Shown piece by piece: positions 34,172-44,300 of a stretch of DNA of 64,000 nucleotides. A program made the position numbers and the translations under genes. How positions within the stretch are numbered: position 1 is the stretch's first letter; every line of letters starts with the position of its first letter. Source of the DNA: Flavobacterium notoginsengisoli (GTDB taxonomy: Bacteria > Bacteroidota > Bacteroidia > Flavobacteriales > Flavobacteriaceae); contig NZ_JACHLB010000007.1 in the NCBI RefSeq assembly GCF_014207905.1, forward strand, positions 186,001 to 250,000. Reading direction: 5' to 3'. A model generated the notes under the pieces. The model had not been told where the DNA came from, searched no databases, and was given only the letters and a program-made list of their open reading frames with translations.

Positions 34172-36199
34172 CTAAAGCAATCCATTATATTTTCTCACAA
34201 ACCATTCTGTCGTTAATAAAATTGCAATTAATATCAACAACCAAACCCAATCAATAATTGGCGTTTTACTTGAGATGTTTTTCTCAATTGATTTGTATTC
34301 AGAATTTTCTAAAAGCGTATTAATCAATTGATCTGCTTGATTTTCAAAGAATGCTTTTCCTCCAGTTTGCTGTGCTAATTGTTGCAGTTTAGCGACGTCC
34401 GGATTTACGAATTGTTTTTCGATATCAAAATCTAAAATTTCAAAATGACTTGCATATGAAGTGTTTGAGTTTAATTCTTTTACTGTAAAATTATATTTTC
34501 CTGCCGGCAGACCTTCTAAATTAGCAGAGAAAGAATTGCTTCCTTTTAACAAATCATAATTTTTGGTTTGTTTGGTTGCTATGTTTACAACGCTTATTGT
34601 CAATCTGGCTTTTTCATCAAACTCATAATTTTTATTGAAATATTGCGCGTTGATGATAATCTCTTCTCCAGAATTATAAAAACTTTCGTGTGTTACAACC
34701 AGAGATTTTTTTGAATTGGATGAAGCTAAATATTGAATAATTTTATCAATAAAGACATCGTATTTTTCAAATGATTGATTGTCAATATGACTTTGCAAAC
34801 GCCATTTCCAACTGTTTTCTCCTAATAAAAATGCAGTTCTTTTTCCTTGATTTTCGGCGAAAGCCAACAATGGAGTATTAGTAGAAACGTTTCTAATTTT
34901 TGAAGAAAGTAAAACCGAAATATTGCCATTAATACTGATATTTCCAAATGCATTTTGCAAAGGTGGAAAGTCCTCAAAACCGATATTATCGATTGCAAAA
35001 AGATTAAAATCAGAATGGAATTCGCTTAAAAAATCTTCTCGCTGACCACTCATTTTAAAAACTAAGTTGTTCTGCTGCTGATTTAAAAAATTAAAATCGG
35101 TATTGTTTCCGGTAATAATAAATGAGTTTGTTCCTTTCAATTTGCCATTATCAAAAATAGCTTTAAAAGCAGTTGTTGGCTGATACAAAACCAGAACAGA
35201 AACATCTTGTAACTCATTAATTTGATTCGGTTTAACTAATATTACTTTACGTTGTGCATTAACTTCAATTGAACGTTTTAAAGCGGCAATATCTGGATGA
35301 TTTATTGTAGAAACTATTGCAATAGTTGATTTCTGATCAATGATTTCAACTGCAAAATTCTTGATATTATTATAACTGTTTTTTTCTTTTGCAGAAGATT
35401 GAATGCTTGCTTTATAAATCTGCAACCCAACTTTATCTGCTGGCAAAAGTAAATTTAGAGAAGCTGTTTTTTTAGAAGGCGAAAAAGAAAGTTTCTCTTT
35501 TGCTACAACTGTATTTCCTTGCGTAATAGTAAATTCTGCATTAGCAGTTTTGTCTCCCGCATATTGCAAAAAGACTTCAACAGGAAATTTATTTTTATGA
35601 AAAGCGTATTTATTTACATTTAACTGATTGATTTTTAAATCAAAAAAAGTGGTTGTATCTCCCACAACCAAAGGATAAACTTTATTGACAGGATCAAATC
35701 TATAAACGTAGTCGTTTCCTGTAGTTTGATTTCCGTCTGTAATAATTACTGTCGGGAAAATCAGATTTTTGTTGATGCTTTTTAAATTCTTAGCAACTTG
35801 ATCCAAATTGGTTTGATTGCCTTTAAAATCGAATTTATCCGAATTTTTAAAATCATTATCGAACTGATAAGATTGAATTTCGAACTTTTCCTTTAAAGCA
35901 GGGTTTGATATTAATTTTTGATATAATTCTACTGCTTTTTTATCTGATTTTAAAGCCGTAATCGAACTCGAATTATCTACCACAATTGCCAATGGCGTTT
36001 TTGTAATTTCTAGCGAATTCTTAGAAATTATCGGATTTATGAGTAAAACCAATAGTCCGAAAATGGCTAAAAAACGCAAAAAAGCCAAAAGTACAATCAC
36101 ATTGGATTTACTTTTGGCTTTGAAAAAATATTGAAAATACGACAAACCACCAGCAATTACTAAAGAAAGCAATAATAAAAGAATCGTGTTTGTAGTCAT
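34172..36199 (-). CDS. membrane-anchored von Willebrand factor A-like domain protein
   Basis: The 675 residues begin with two transmembrane segments (about 5-23 and 34-56), then a vWA-like domain with the metal-site motif DNSSS (D75-x-S77-x-S79) and VIITDGNQTTG near 150-160. A long extracytoplasmic beta-rich part follows, and a C-terminal helix (about 650-668) precedes the basic end RKYNGLL, giving both ends in the membrane. Related proteins in Bacteroidota are annotated as BatA/aerotolerance-like, but the other bat genes are not here, so the function is unknown. Confidence 0.8.
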   Translation of the reverse strand: MTTNTILLLLLSLVIAGGLSYFQYFFKAKSKSNVIVLLAFLRFLAIFGLLVLLINPIISKNSLEITKTPLAIVVDNSSSITALKSDKKAVELYQKLISNPALKEKFEIQSYQFDNDFKNSDKFDFKGNQTNLDQVAKNLKSINKNLIFPTVIITDGNQTTGNDYVYRFDPVNKVYPLVVGDTTTFFDLKINQLNVNKYAFHKNKFPVEVFLQYAGDKTANAEFTITQGNTVVAKEKLSFSPSKKTASLNLLLPADKVGLQIYKASIQSSAKEKNSYNNIKNFAVEIIDQKSTIAIVSTINHPDIAALKRSIEVNAQRKVILVKPNQINELQDVSVLVLYQPTTAFKAIFDNGKLKGTNSFIITGNNTDFNFLNQQQNNLVFKMSGQREDFLSEFHSDFNLFAIDNIGFEDFPPLQNAFGNISINGNISVLLSSKIRNVSTNTPLLAFAENQGKRTAFLLGENSWKWRLQSHIDNQSFEKYDVFIDKIIQYLASSNSKKSLVVTHESFYNSGEEIIINAQYFNKNYEFDEKARLTISVVNIATKQTKNYDLLKGSNSFSANLEGLPAGKYNFTVKELNSNTSYASHFEILDFDIEKQFVNPDVAKLQQLAQQTGGKAFFENQADQLINTLLENSEYKSIEKNISSKTPIIDWVWLLILIAILLTTEWFVRKYNGLL

Positions 36200-36282
36200 A
36201 TTTATTTAGTATTCAGTATCAGTTTTCAGATTTAAAAAGTGTTCAGTTTTATCATAAAATCAGAAGAACTGAATATTAAAAC

Positions 36283-36316
36283 CTTTGAACCTTTGCAACT
36301 TAGTACCTCAGTACCT
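36283..36316. repeat. CCTTTGAACCTTTGCAACTTAGTACCT word run
   Basis: Repeats of ACCTTTG / AACTTAGTACCT words lie between fabG and the vWA gene. Related runs are at 63054-63098 and 51165-51215. Confidence 0.4.
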
Positions 36317-37062
36317 TATGTAAGCATTCCTCCGCAAACGTTAAGAACTTGGCCAGTAATGTAAGCGCTCATATCTGAAGCTAAGAAAAGACAAGCATTC
36401 GCTACATCTTCTGTAGTTCCACCGCGTTTCAATGGAATACCTTCTCTCCATCCTTTTACTACATCTTCTGATAATTTTGCAGTCATTTCAGTTTCGATAA
36501 AACCTGGAGCAATTGCATTGCAACGAATGTTACGAGAACCTAATTCAAGAGCTACAGATTTAGTAAATCCGATTGCACCTGCTTTAGAAGCTGCATAGTT
36601 AGTTTGTCCTGCGTTTCCAGAAACTCCTACTACAGAACTAATATTAATGATTGAACCTGCTCTTTGTTTTAAGAAAGTTTTTTGAATCGCTTTTGTCATA
36701 TTGAAAACCGATTTCAAATTTACATCAATTACTTGGTCAAAATCTGCTTCAGACATACGCATTAACAGATTATCTTTTGTAATTCCGGCATTGTTGATTA
36801 AGATATCAACCGTTCCAAAATCAGCTAAAACAGCATCAACAAAAGTTTGAGCTTCGTTAAAATCTGCTGCGTTTGATTGGTATCCTTTAGCTTTTACTCC
36901 TAAACTATTCAATTCTGCTTCTAAAGCTTCTGCAGATGCTGCAGACGAGCTGTATGTAAAAGCAACATTTGCTCCATGTTTAGCAAAAACTTCGGCAATT
37001 CCTTTTCCAATTCCACGGCTTGCACCAGTAATAATGGCAACTTTTCCTTCTAGTAATTTCAT
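36316..37062 (-). CDS. fabG: 3-oxoacyl-[acyl-carrier-protein] reductase
   Basis: Short-chain dehydrogenase that uses NADPH to reduce 3-oxoacyl-ACP in fatty acid elongation. The 248 residues carry the cofactor loop TGASRGIGKGIAE near 12-24, NNAG near 88-91, catalytic Ser in NISSVVGVSG and the YAASKAG motif (Tyr-xxx-Lys). The C-terminus NVCGGMLT matches the FabG family. No other fab gene adjoins; fabZ is fused to lpxC elsewhere in the window. Identification as FabG among SDRs is strong. Confidence 0.94.
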   Translation of the reverse strand: MKLLEGKVAIITGASRGIGKGIAEVFAKHGANVAFTYSSSAASAEALEAELNSLGVKAKGYQSNAADFNEAQTFVDAVLADFGTVDILINNAGITKDNLLMRMSEADFDQVIDVNLKSVFNMTKAIQKTFLKQRAGSIINISSVVGVSGNAGQTNYAASKAGAIGFTKSVALELGSRNIRCNAIAPGFIETEMTAKLSEDVVKGWREGIPLKRGGTTEDVANACLFLASDMSAYITGQVLNVCGGMLT

Positions 37063-37093
37063 ATTAAGGTATTCGTTTTTATTTTTTGAAATA

Positions 37094-37101
37094 CAAATAT
37101 A
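37094..37101 (-). promoter_or_regulatory. fabG promoter -7 box
   Basis: Minus-strand TATATTTG matches TAnnTTTG, about 32 nt before the fabG ATG. Confidence 0.55.
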
Positions 37102-37170
37102 GCTTATTTGGGCGTTTAATAAAATTTGTGATACAAAAATTGGTTTAGAATTTTGTTTCTTCCCAAAACA

Positions 37171-37200
37171 AAAAAACAGCTCAATAAATGAGCTGTTTCC
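37171..37200 (-). terminator. terminator of the 91-residue membrane protein gene
   Basis: AAACAGCTCA (37174-37183) and TGAGCTGTTT (37189-37198) pair with a 5-nt loop; the minus strand then reads a T-run. It is 31 nt after the stop of the gene at 37232. Confidence 0.85.
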
Positions 37201-37231
37201 ACCTGAATAAAAAAATAAAAACTAAAAATTA

Positions 37232-37507
37232 TTAAACGTGATGCTGTTTAGTTATAGCAAACATAATAACAAGAATTACTGCAAAAATCATCATTCTATT
37301 TATAGCCTGATAAAACTCTTTTGTACCGTTTATTTTATCATTTTTTCTCTGTTTAATCATATTCACAATCATTATAGGAAAAACTATGATAATCGATAGA
37401 TACAGATAATATCTAACATATTCATAATATTTTGCATTAAGTATAAGAAGGATTATTCCCCAGAAAAAAATAGCAATAGTTGCTGGCGTTAAAACTTTTT
37501 TTATCAT
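37232..37507 (-). CDS. small membrane protein of unknown function
   Basis: 91 residues with three predicted membrane helices (about 8-25, 30-49 and 70-86) and a lysine-rich cytoplasmic loop QRKNDKINGTKEF between the second and third. No family recognised. It has its own terminator downstream and the terminator of the DUF4302 gene upstream, so it is an independent small gene. Confidence 0.65.
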   Translation of the reverse strand: MIKKVLTPATIAIFFWGIILLILNAKYYEYVRYYLYLSIIIVFPIMIVNMIKQRKNDKINGTKEFYQAINRMMIFAVILVIMFAITKQHHV

Positions 37508-37554
37508 AATTTATTAATGGTAAGGGGCAAAACTTAATTTATGTGATAAAGTTT

Positions 37555-37584
37555 AAAAAGCAACTCAAAAATGAGTTGCTTTTT
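37555..37584 (-). terminator. terminator of the SusCD locus
   Basis: AAAAAGCAACTCA (37555-37567) and TGAGTTGCTTTTT (37572-37584) pair with loop AAAA. It is 13 nt after the stop of the DUF4302 lipoprotein gene and is symmetrical, so it works in both directions. Confidence 0.88.
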
Positions 37585-37596
37585 TTATCTAAATTT

Positions 37597-38958
37597 TTAT
37601 TGGAATGCGTAAGTAGTAATTCTAAAACTGCTTGATGCACAAGTAAATGTGTATATAGTATTAGAATAAGTTATTCTGAAACTTTCTCTAGTCACATATA
37701 AACCTTTAGGATCCATCAATTTATCATCGAGATTTTTCACTAAAGCATCTGCTGCAATTACAGAAGTTCCATTATGCCATAGTGAATGTTTTAAGATGAT
37801 CGTTTTATTAACTGCATCTTCTGTAACAGTTGCTCTATGATAAACAGTTGCTTTTCCACCTGTAAAACTGTACATAATATCTACAGTACGATTATTGTAG
37901 AAAGTAAATTGTACTCTATTTACTTTTGCAACAGAAGCGTTGTTGATTTCATTAAGCAAGTACATGCACAACTGCGAGTTAGTTGGAGCAGCAGAAAGAT
38001 TCGCCGCAATATAACCATAAGCAGTAGATGGAGCTCCAGCTGCTGGCAAAGTCACTTTGTAATTATCAGTAAGTCTTGGCGGTGCATTTGTATATTTAAT
38101 AGTTGCTTTTACACCATCTTTTCCTGTTGCAACAAAAGAATTTGTTGGAGCATCATAAAGAAAATCTGTAAGTTTTTGACCTTTTACATCTAATGGAAGT
38201 TTCGAATAAACACCTCCAGGATTAAACGAAAGCGCCAAATCATAACTTGTATTAACTGCAGGATCTATAGAATATCCTGTACCAAAACGAGCACTAGCGT
38301 TATAACTAAAATCGTAGTTTTTAGTTGCTGTACCATCATTGATTTCTAACAATCTAAATAATGGGCTATTCATATCGCCAGTAATGTTTTTAATCATCGG
38401 AACATTTCCTGGTAAATCTGTCCAGTCTTTTGGTGTAGCTTTTACAAAACGAAGAAAGTGACCATTTCTGTTAGTTCTAAAAATAATGTTACCATCTTTT
38501 TCTCCGTAGTAATAAAACTGGAAATCACCTAAATATCCTTTTGCTAAAAGTGCAGCTGTTGGATAATTATTAGCATCTGAAAGAAGATGTATTCTATTCT
38601 GCGTAGAAAAAACTAAACTTACTGTGCTTCCTAGCTGAATATTGTATTGACTCTGATATGTTTTGGTATCAATTTCGCCATCTTTACCTGTAAAATCTGA
38701 TGCCATATCTACTTTTCCTCCTGGTAGGAATTTAAATAAATGTGTCCATCCTCCTAATTGTGTACTATCAGTGTAATAAACTGCTTTCCACCCATCAGCT
38801 GATGATAGCAACAAATCATTTAATTCTTTTTGGCGACCACTTAATCTATCTGTCGCATTTTCATCGAATTTTGAGTCTACTTCCGGACTTGAACATGATC
38901 CCAAAAGCAAGGCTGCAAAAGCAATCATTAAGCACTTATATATATATTTTGCTTTCAT
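37597..38958 (-). CDS. DUF4302-type lipoprotein of the import locus
   Basis: Lipoprotein signal with lipobox LGSC (C22), so likely anchored in the outer membrane after export. The following region RLSGRQKELNDLLLSSADGWKAVYYT and LGGWTHLFKFLPGGKVDMASD (about 39-85) is the start of DUF4302 proteins, which lie beside SusC/SusD and a zinc-metallopeptidase lipoprotein in many Bacteroidota. 453 residues, beta-rich, no enzyme motif. It is the last gene of the locus. Function unknown; a surface substrate-binding role is the usual inference. Confidence 0.82.
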   Translation of the reverse strand: MKAKYIYKCLMIAFAALLLGSCSSPEVDSKFDENATDRLSGRQKELNDLLLSSADGWKAVYYTDSTQLGGWTHLFKFLPGGKVDMASDFTGKDGEIDTKTYQSQYNIQLGSTVSLVFSTQNRIHLLSDANNYPTAALLAKGYLGDFQFYYYGEKDGNIIFRTNRNGHFLRFVKATPKDWTDLPGNVPMIKNITGDMNSPLFRLLEINDGTATKNYDFSYNASARFGTGYSIDPAVNTSYDLALSFNPGGVYSKLPLDVKGQKLTDFLYDAPTNSFVATGKDGVKATIKYTNAPPRLTDNYKVTLPAAGAPSTAYGYIAANLSAAPTNSQLCMYLLNEINNASVAKVNRVQFTFYNNRTVDIMYSFTGGKATVYHRATVTEDAVNKTIILKHSLWHNGTSVIAADALVKNLDDKLMDPKGLYVTRESFRITYSNTIYTFTCASSSFRITTYAFQ

Positions 38959-38987
38959 AATATTTCTATTTATAAAATTTATTGTCC

Positions 38988-39845
38988 TTAATTATTTATT
39001 ACAACATCTGTGTTTTTCTGCGCTTCATCTCTTAAAGCATAAAAATCAATGTTAAATGCCTCTTTGTAATATTTAACCACAAGTGCTTCTTTTGCTTTAA
39101 TGTTTGCTTTTGCAGTTGCATCTGTAACACCTGCTAAAATTGCATCATATTCAGCTTTAGAACTTGTTAAGATTGTAGCAGCCGTTTCGGCAAAATCTTC
39201 ATAAATATTCAACCTTGCATAACTTGTTATAAATCCTAAAGATCTAGAAGTTGCAATTGCCTCAACATACCAGCTTGATGTATATCCAGATGGTGTTAAT
39301 TTTGCCCAAGCCTGCTCATCAAAAGGTTTTGTTTGATTTAAAATATGAACGTACTCATGCTGAATAGTATGAATAAACTGAGTTACACTTGCTCTACTTT
39401 TTTTGTTTAAGTTGTCAATTTGAAATAAAGAAACTCTTTGACCAGCTTCAGCAAGTCCTAAAGTTACTGTACCGTTTGTATTTAAGTTTATACCTCCAAC
39501 AAGAACAAATTCTCTAGGTGCAATTTTCTTAACAAATTCTGTTCCTCCGATAGTTGTATAACTATCAATCCAGATTTTCTTAACCACTTCCATCGCAGGC
39601 TGAACCTTTGAAACAAGAGGCGGATACAAATATTTATTGTTGTCTACTAAATTCTGATTCCACTCATAATACACATTAATATTATATGGATCTAAGAAAT
39701 TAGTACCAATCCATTTATCTAAATCTGTTTTTGCTGGAGCAGAAAAATCTAACTGGCTTTCTGTTGGCTGATCTTCATGAGCGCAAGATGCAATCATAAA
39801 AGCTCCTGCAATTAATACTGTTTTATATGCTTTAAATATTTTCAT
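38988..39845 (-). CDS. SusCD-associated zinc metallopeptidase-like lipoprotein
   Basis: 285 residues with a lipobox IASC (C21). The zinc motif HEYVH is at 163-167, inside FIHTIQHEYVHILNQTKPFDEQAW, typical of the substrate-import-associated zinc metallohydrolase lipoproteins found with SusC/SusD. It lies 29 bp before the DUF4302 gene and 20 bp after susD. The probable role is to cut a protein or peptide substrate at the cell surface before SusC import; enzyme activity is inferred. Confidence 0.86.
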   Translation of the reverse strand: MKIFKAYKTVLIAGAFMIASCAHEDQPTESQLDFSAPAKTDLDKWIGTNFLDPYNINVYYEWNQNLVDNNKYLYPPLVSKVQPAMEVVKKIWIDSYTTIGGTEFVKKIAPREFVLVGGINLNTNGTVTLGLAEAGQRVSLFQIDNLNKKSRASVTQFIHTIQHEYVHILNQTKPFDEQAWAKLTPSGYTSSWYVEAIATSRSLGFITSYARLNIYEDFAETAATILTSSKAEYDAILAGVTDATAKANIKAKEALVVKYYKEAFNIDFYALRDEAQKNTDVVINN

Positions 39846-39864
39846 ACTACTTTCAAATTAAAAA

Positions 39865-41349
39865 TTATCTAGGATTTTTTTCAATGCCATTATCTGACGC
39901 TCTAAGCGGAATTTGTAATGCTCTTCTTTTATCATCTTTTTCCAAGACATTATTTCTTACCACTTTTCCAAACTCAAGAGTATTATGTACTACAACAAGA
40001 TTAAAACGTTTAATATCAAACCATCTTAAACCTTCGCGAATAAAATCTCTTCTTCTAGCTTCGACTATTGCTTTAATATAAGAAGTCTGAAGAGGTGTTA
40101 ATGTGTAATATGGAGTGTATTCGTTTGCAACAACTGGAAATTTATTTGTTACAACAGTTTCATTCAATACATCTGTAGTTGCATTATATCCAGTAGTTCT
40201 AGTTCCTAAAAAGTATCCTAATTCTGTATTAACTTCTGCAAATCTGTTCTTCATTACCAAAGCTTCGATTCTGTTCAAATACATTTCATCAATACTAAAT
40301 AATACTGTAGCTGTGTAAGGCTCTCCTGTACGTGAAGTTAAATTTGTGTATTTGAAATACTCATAAAGTTTAGGAACAAATACGTTTATACCTCCATAAT
40401 ATTGACCATTTGGTCTAATAACATTCGCTTTAGCCCAGATATTAGTTTGAACACCAAATATCTCATCAGATTTATTTCCTGGAAGAGCAAATCTATAAGA
40501 AGCTGATCTATTAGCAATTGAGTTAGGATAATCAACCAATAAATTAGTTTCTTGCTCTACTCTAGAATATTCAATTGGCATTTGAGCAAAAGCAGCTGCG
40601 TAAAAAGCAGTATAATTTCTAAGTTTTGTTGGTTTAGAACCAAGCCCATCAGTAAATTCAATAACTTTATCCCAATCACCTTTTATCAAATAAAAACGAG
40701 CAGCAAAAGCTTTGGCAGCATCTACAGTAAAATGGTATTTAGGTTCTTTATACTCATTTGTCACGTATTTCATTCCTTCTATAAGATCTTGTTCTACAAA
40801 ATCAAATACTTCCTGAACACTATTACGCTTGTACTTAGCCAACAATTCTGTTTCTGGTTTTATCACATAAGGAACACCTAAATCTGTTGCTGCAGTTGCA
40901 GGATTATAGCGGTTTGACCACAAAGAAACCAACATAAAATGATTGTAAGCTCTAGCAATTAAAGCTTCACCTTTTTGCGGATTCAAAGTAGATGGGCTAC
41001 CTAATTTTTCAATAGCATCTAAAGCTTGATTTGCAGCAGCAATTGCCTCGTAAGAAGCCGTCCAGAATGCATTCTCGCTATCTAAACCAATTTGAGATTG
41101 CATTTCCCAGTTATAGCTTTCTTCGTTAATGATACTTGTAGATTGTACCTCAGTATCATAGACGTTATCAGACATAACCTCTGCAATCGGGAAATAAGAT
41201 CTGTTTGGATACGCCGTAACCAATAACTCAGATATTTTTTCAGGAGTATCTATTTGTGTTCTGTTGTCTGGTATTTCTGAAAGAAAATCATCACAACTAC
41301 TAAAACCAACTAGCAATAATAATGATAGTGTTATTTTTATATTTTTCAT
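39865..41349 (-). CDS. susD: SusD/RagB-family outer-membrane lipoprotein
   Basis: Lid protein of the SusC/SusD uptake pair, anchored on the cell surface. I chose the ATG at 41349 (494 residues); TTG at 41355 adds two codons. The lipobox ends at C19 (GFSSC). Helical TPR-like repeats follow: ALDAIEKLGSPSTLNPQKGEALIARAYNHFMLVSLW in the first third and a C-terminal EARRRDFIREGLRWFDIKRF motif typical of SusD_RagB. It is 14 bp after susC. The ligand is not known; the metallopeptidase neighbour suggests a peptide. Confidence 0.93.
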   Translation of the reverse strand: MKNIKITLSLLLLVGFSSCDDFLSEIPDNRTQIDTPEKISELLVTAYPNRSYFPIAEVMSDNVYDTEVQSTSIINEESYNWEMQSQIGLDSENAFWTASYEAIAAANQALDAIEKLGSPSTLNPQKGEALIARAYNHFMLVSLWSNRYNPATAATDLGVPYVIKPETELLAKYKRNSVQEVFDFVEQDLIEGMKYVTNEYKEPKYHFTVDAAKAFAARFYLIKGDWDKVIEFTDGLGSKPTKLRNYTAFYAAAFAQMPIEYSRVEQETNLLVDYPNSIANRSASYRFALPGNKSDEIFGVQTNIWAKANVIRPNGQYYGGINVFVPKLYEYFKYTNLTSRTGEPYTATVLFSIDEMYLNRIEALVMKNRFAEVNTELGYFLGTRTTGYNATTDVLNETVVTNKFPVVANEYTPYYTLTPLQTSYIKAIVEARRRDFIREGLRWFDIKRFNLVVVHNTLEFGKVVRNNVLEKDDKRRALQIPLRASDNGIEKNPR

Positions 41350-41363
41350 AATCAATTTATTAT

Positions 41364-44300
41364 TTAGAATGAAAGATTAATTGCAAAAGTATATTGTGCC
41401 GTGATTGGGAATGCTACCCCTCCTGTGTTACGGAATTCAGGATCTTGTCCGTTTAATTTTTTATCTGAATAAATCAACCATGGATTTACAGCAGAACCTT
41501 TTAAATTAAATGTTGTTAATCCTAACTTTCTTTTGTATTCACTTGGAAATTCCCAGCTTAAAGAGATATTTTTCAATCTTACGAAATCACCGCTTGCAAT
41601 TCTAACATCAGAAAAATTATAAGTATTATAAGCAATTTGTAAATCATTAGCACCGTAATTTCTGTTTAACAATCTATCAGCAATAACTGGAACATTAGTG
41701 AAGTTTTCATCACCTGGATTGATCCATCTGTTAGCAAAATCTTTTGTAAAAACAGTCTGATCATTATAAGTATTACTATAAACTGGATTTAATCTTACTT
41801 TATTTCCGCCTGACCCTACTACAAATACATATAAAGACCAGCTTTTGTAAGTAAATGTATTTGCAAGACCAACTGATTTATTTGGCTCAACAGAACCTTC
41901 ATATTTCAAATATTTCGTTACATCATTAGTATCTTGGAAATTAGCATCTGTAATGTTATTGTCAGCACCATCTTGTAATTTAAAAGTTGGTAAACCTTCA
42001 TTATTTAATCCTGTAAACTGGTAAGAGTATAATGAGTTTCTAGGATGACCAACTGTATTTCCACCATTTGTAGCAATTAAATCAAATACTGCTGGTTTGT
42101 TTGCCAGTTTAGTAATTTTCTGATCGTAAACAGAAAAATTCAACGTAGTAGACCATTTAAAATCTTTTGAAGCAATGTTTTGAGTTGTAATACCAAGCTC
42201 AACCCCTTTAGTTTCCATATCTGCATTGTTACCTTGCTTAACATCTTGTCCTCCTACTCCAGAAGTAATAACAAAATCGATCAAATCAAACGCTTTACGC
42301 TGATAAACGTCTGCAGTAAGTTGTACTCTATTATTAAACATTCCAAGATCTAAACCAATATTGGTTTCAAATTGTTTTTCCCATGTTAGATCTTTATTCT
42401 GTAAATCTTCTATACGAATTGCGTTTTCTCTATCAGTAGTTTGAAAACGATTTGCTATATAACTTCTATAAATTGCTAGCGAGTTAGTTGCAGGTCCAGC
42501 AGTTGCAGTTAAACCGTAAGAAGCTCTAAGTGCCAAAGTATTAATATCTTCAACATCTTTCATAAAACTTTCTTCTTTGATATTCCATTTACCACTCACA
42601 GTGTAAGTTGGCAACCATCTTGAAGATCCTGTATCTCCTTGTCTGTTAGATCCGTCATAACGACCTGTAACAGAAGCTGTATAACGACGGTCATAAGTAT
42701 ATCCAACTTTTCCGAAGAAACCAACTGTACGCTCTCTTTCTGCACCAAAATCGTAATAAGAGTTTCCTTCGTTTACTAATTTCTCAATCATTTTTGGATC
42801 AATAAAAGCGCTAAGCCCTTTTTCAAATTGAATTCCAGCAGCTGTAAAGTTGTCATTATTTCTATCAACAGATCTAAACTCTGTTCCGAAGAAACCTTCA
42901 ACTTCATGTTTGTCGCTAAATGTATTTCTGTAAGTAACACTATTTCTAACATTATATGAAGTCATATCGTTAGTGTATTTTCTTAAAAAACCTCCATTTG
43001 GCAATACCGAAACTTTTGGTGCCGTTAAATCATTTGGATTTTGATATAAAAACACGTTATCTCTTTGAATTTGAGTATTTAAAGTTTCTCCAACACCTGC
43101 ATTGTAAGCACCAACAACATTTGATCCTTCATAAATTTTATGCTCTCTCGAAGTATTTGCATAACGAGCAGAACCTGTAAAGTTATAAGTCAGGTTTTTA
43201 GCTAATTTATACTCTAAGTCAGCTTGAAAACGAATATCTTGTACTTTAATTCCAAGCGTATTGTTTTTTAACTCATTAAGAATATTCATTGGAGCCCAGT
43301 TGTTTTGGTAATATTCTAAATTACCATTTTCATCATAAGGTCTTAATGTTCTACTTGTACTTAAAACATAATTGAATGGGTTGATGTCAAAATCTCTGGT
43401 AATTTTACCAAAAACAACATCATTTTTACTTTCGTAAGTACCAGGAGCTTCTTGATCACGAATAGAACCTAATGTAGATAATGTAATGTTTAATCTATCA
43501 TTGATATAGAATGTACCTTTAATATTCGATGATAATTGTTTAACATTATCTGCCAAAGTCCATCCCGGATCTGTATAATAACCTAGAGAAGCATAAAAAG
43601 TATTGTTTTTTCCTCCTCCAGAGAAACTTAATGAATGGTTTTGAGTAATAGAAGGTCTGAATAAAACTTTAAACCAATCTGTATTTCCTAATTCGTATTT
43701 TTTTAGAAATTCGTTGATATAAGGTTGCTCATTTCTAACACCAAATTGACCATTAGAACTATCGTATAGATTTATTTGTTTTGCTAAAATTCCATAAACA
43801 CCGCTAAATCTAGCTGTTAAAGAAGAACTCTGATCAAGATATCCCTTTGCTCTCATTTCTTGGAAAACACTCATCGATTCCTGAGAATTTAAGATATCAT
43901 ATTGCGTATAACTTGGTACAGTTCTAACTGTATTTTCTACAGAGTAATTAATTTTTAAAGGAGAATCTCTTCTTCCTTGTTTTGTTGTAACAACAACAAC
44001 TCCATTTAAAGATCTTGAACCATAGATTGAGGTAGCAGATGCATCTTTAAGAATTTCAATACTTTGAATATCATTTGCATTTAATCCTGCAACAGCAGAA
44101 CTTAACAATGTTGCTGAGTTACCAGAAGCCAAATCAGCAAATGTAACATTGATGATATCTTCTTGAACAACACCATCAATTACCCATAAAGGTTTTGTAT
44201 CTCCAAAAATAGAAGAAGATCCACGAACCGTAATTTTTGGAGTCGCACCAAAAGATCCTGTAACGTTTTGTACAGTAACCCCAGCCGCTTTACCTTCAAT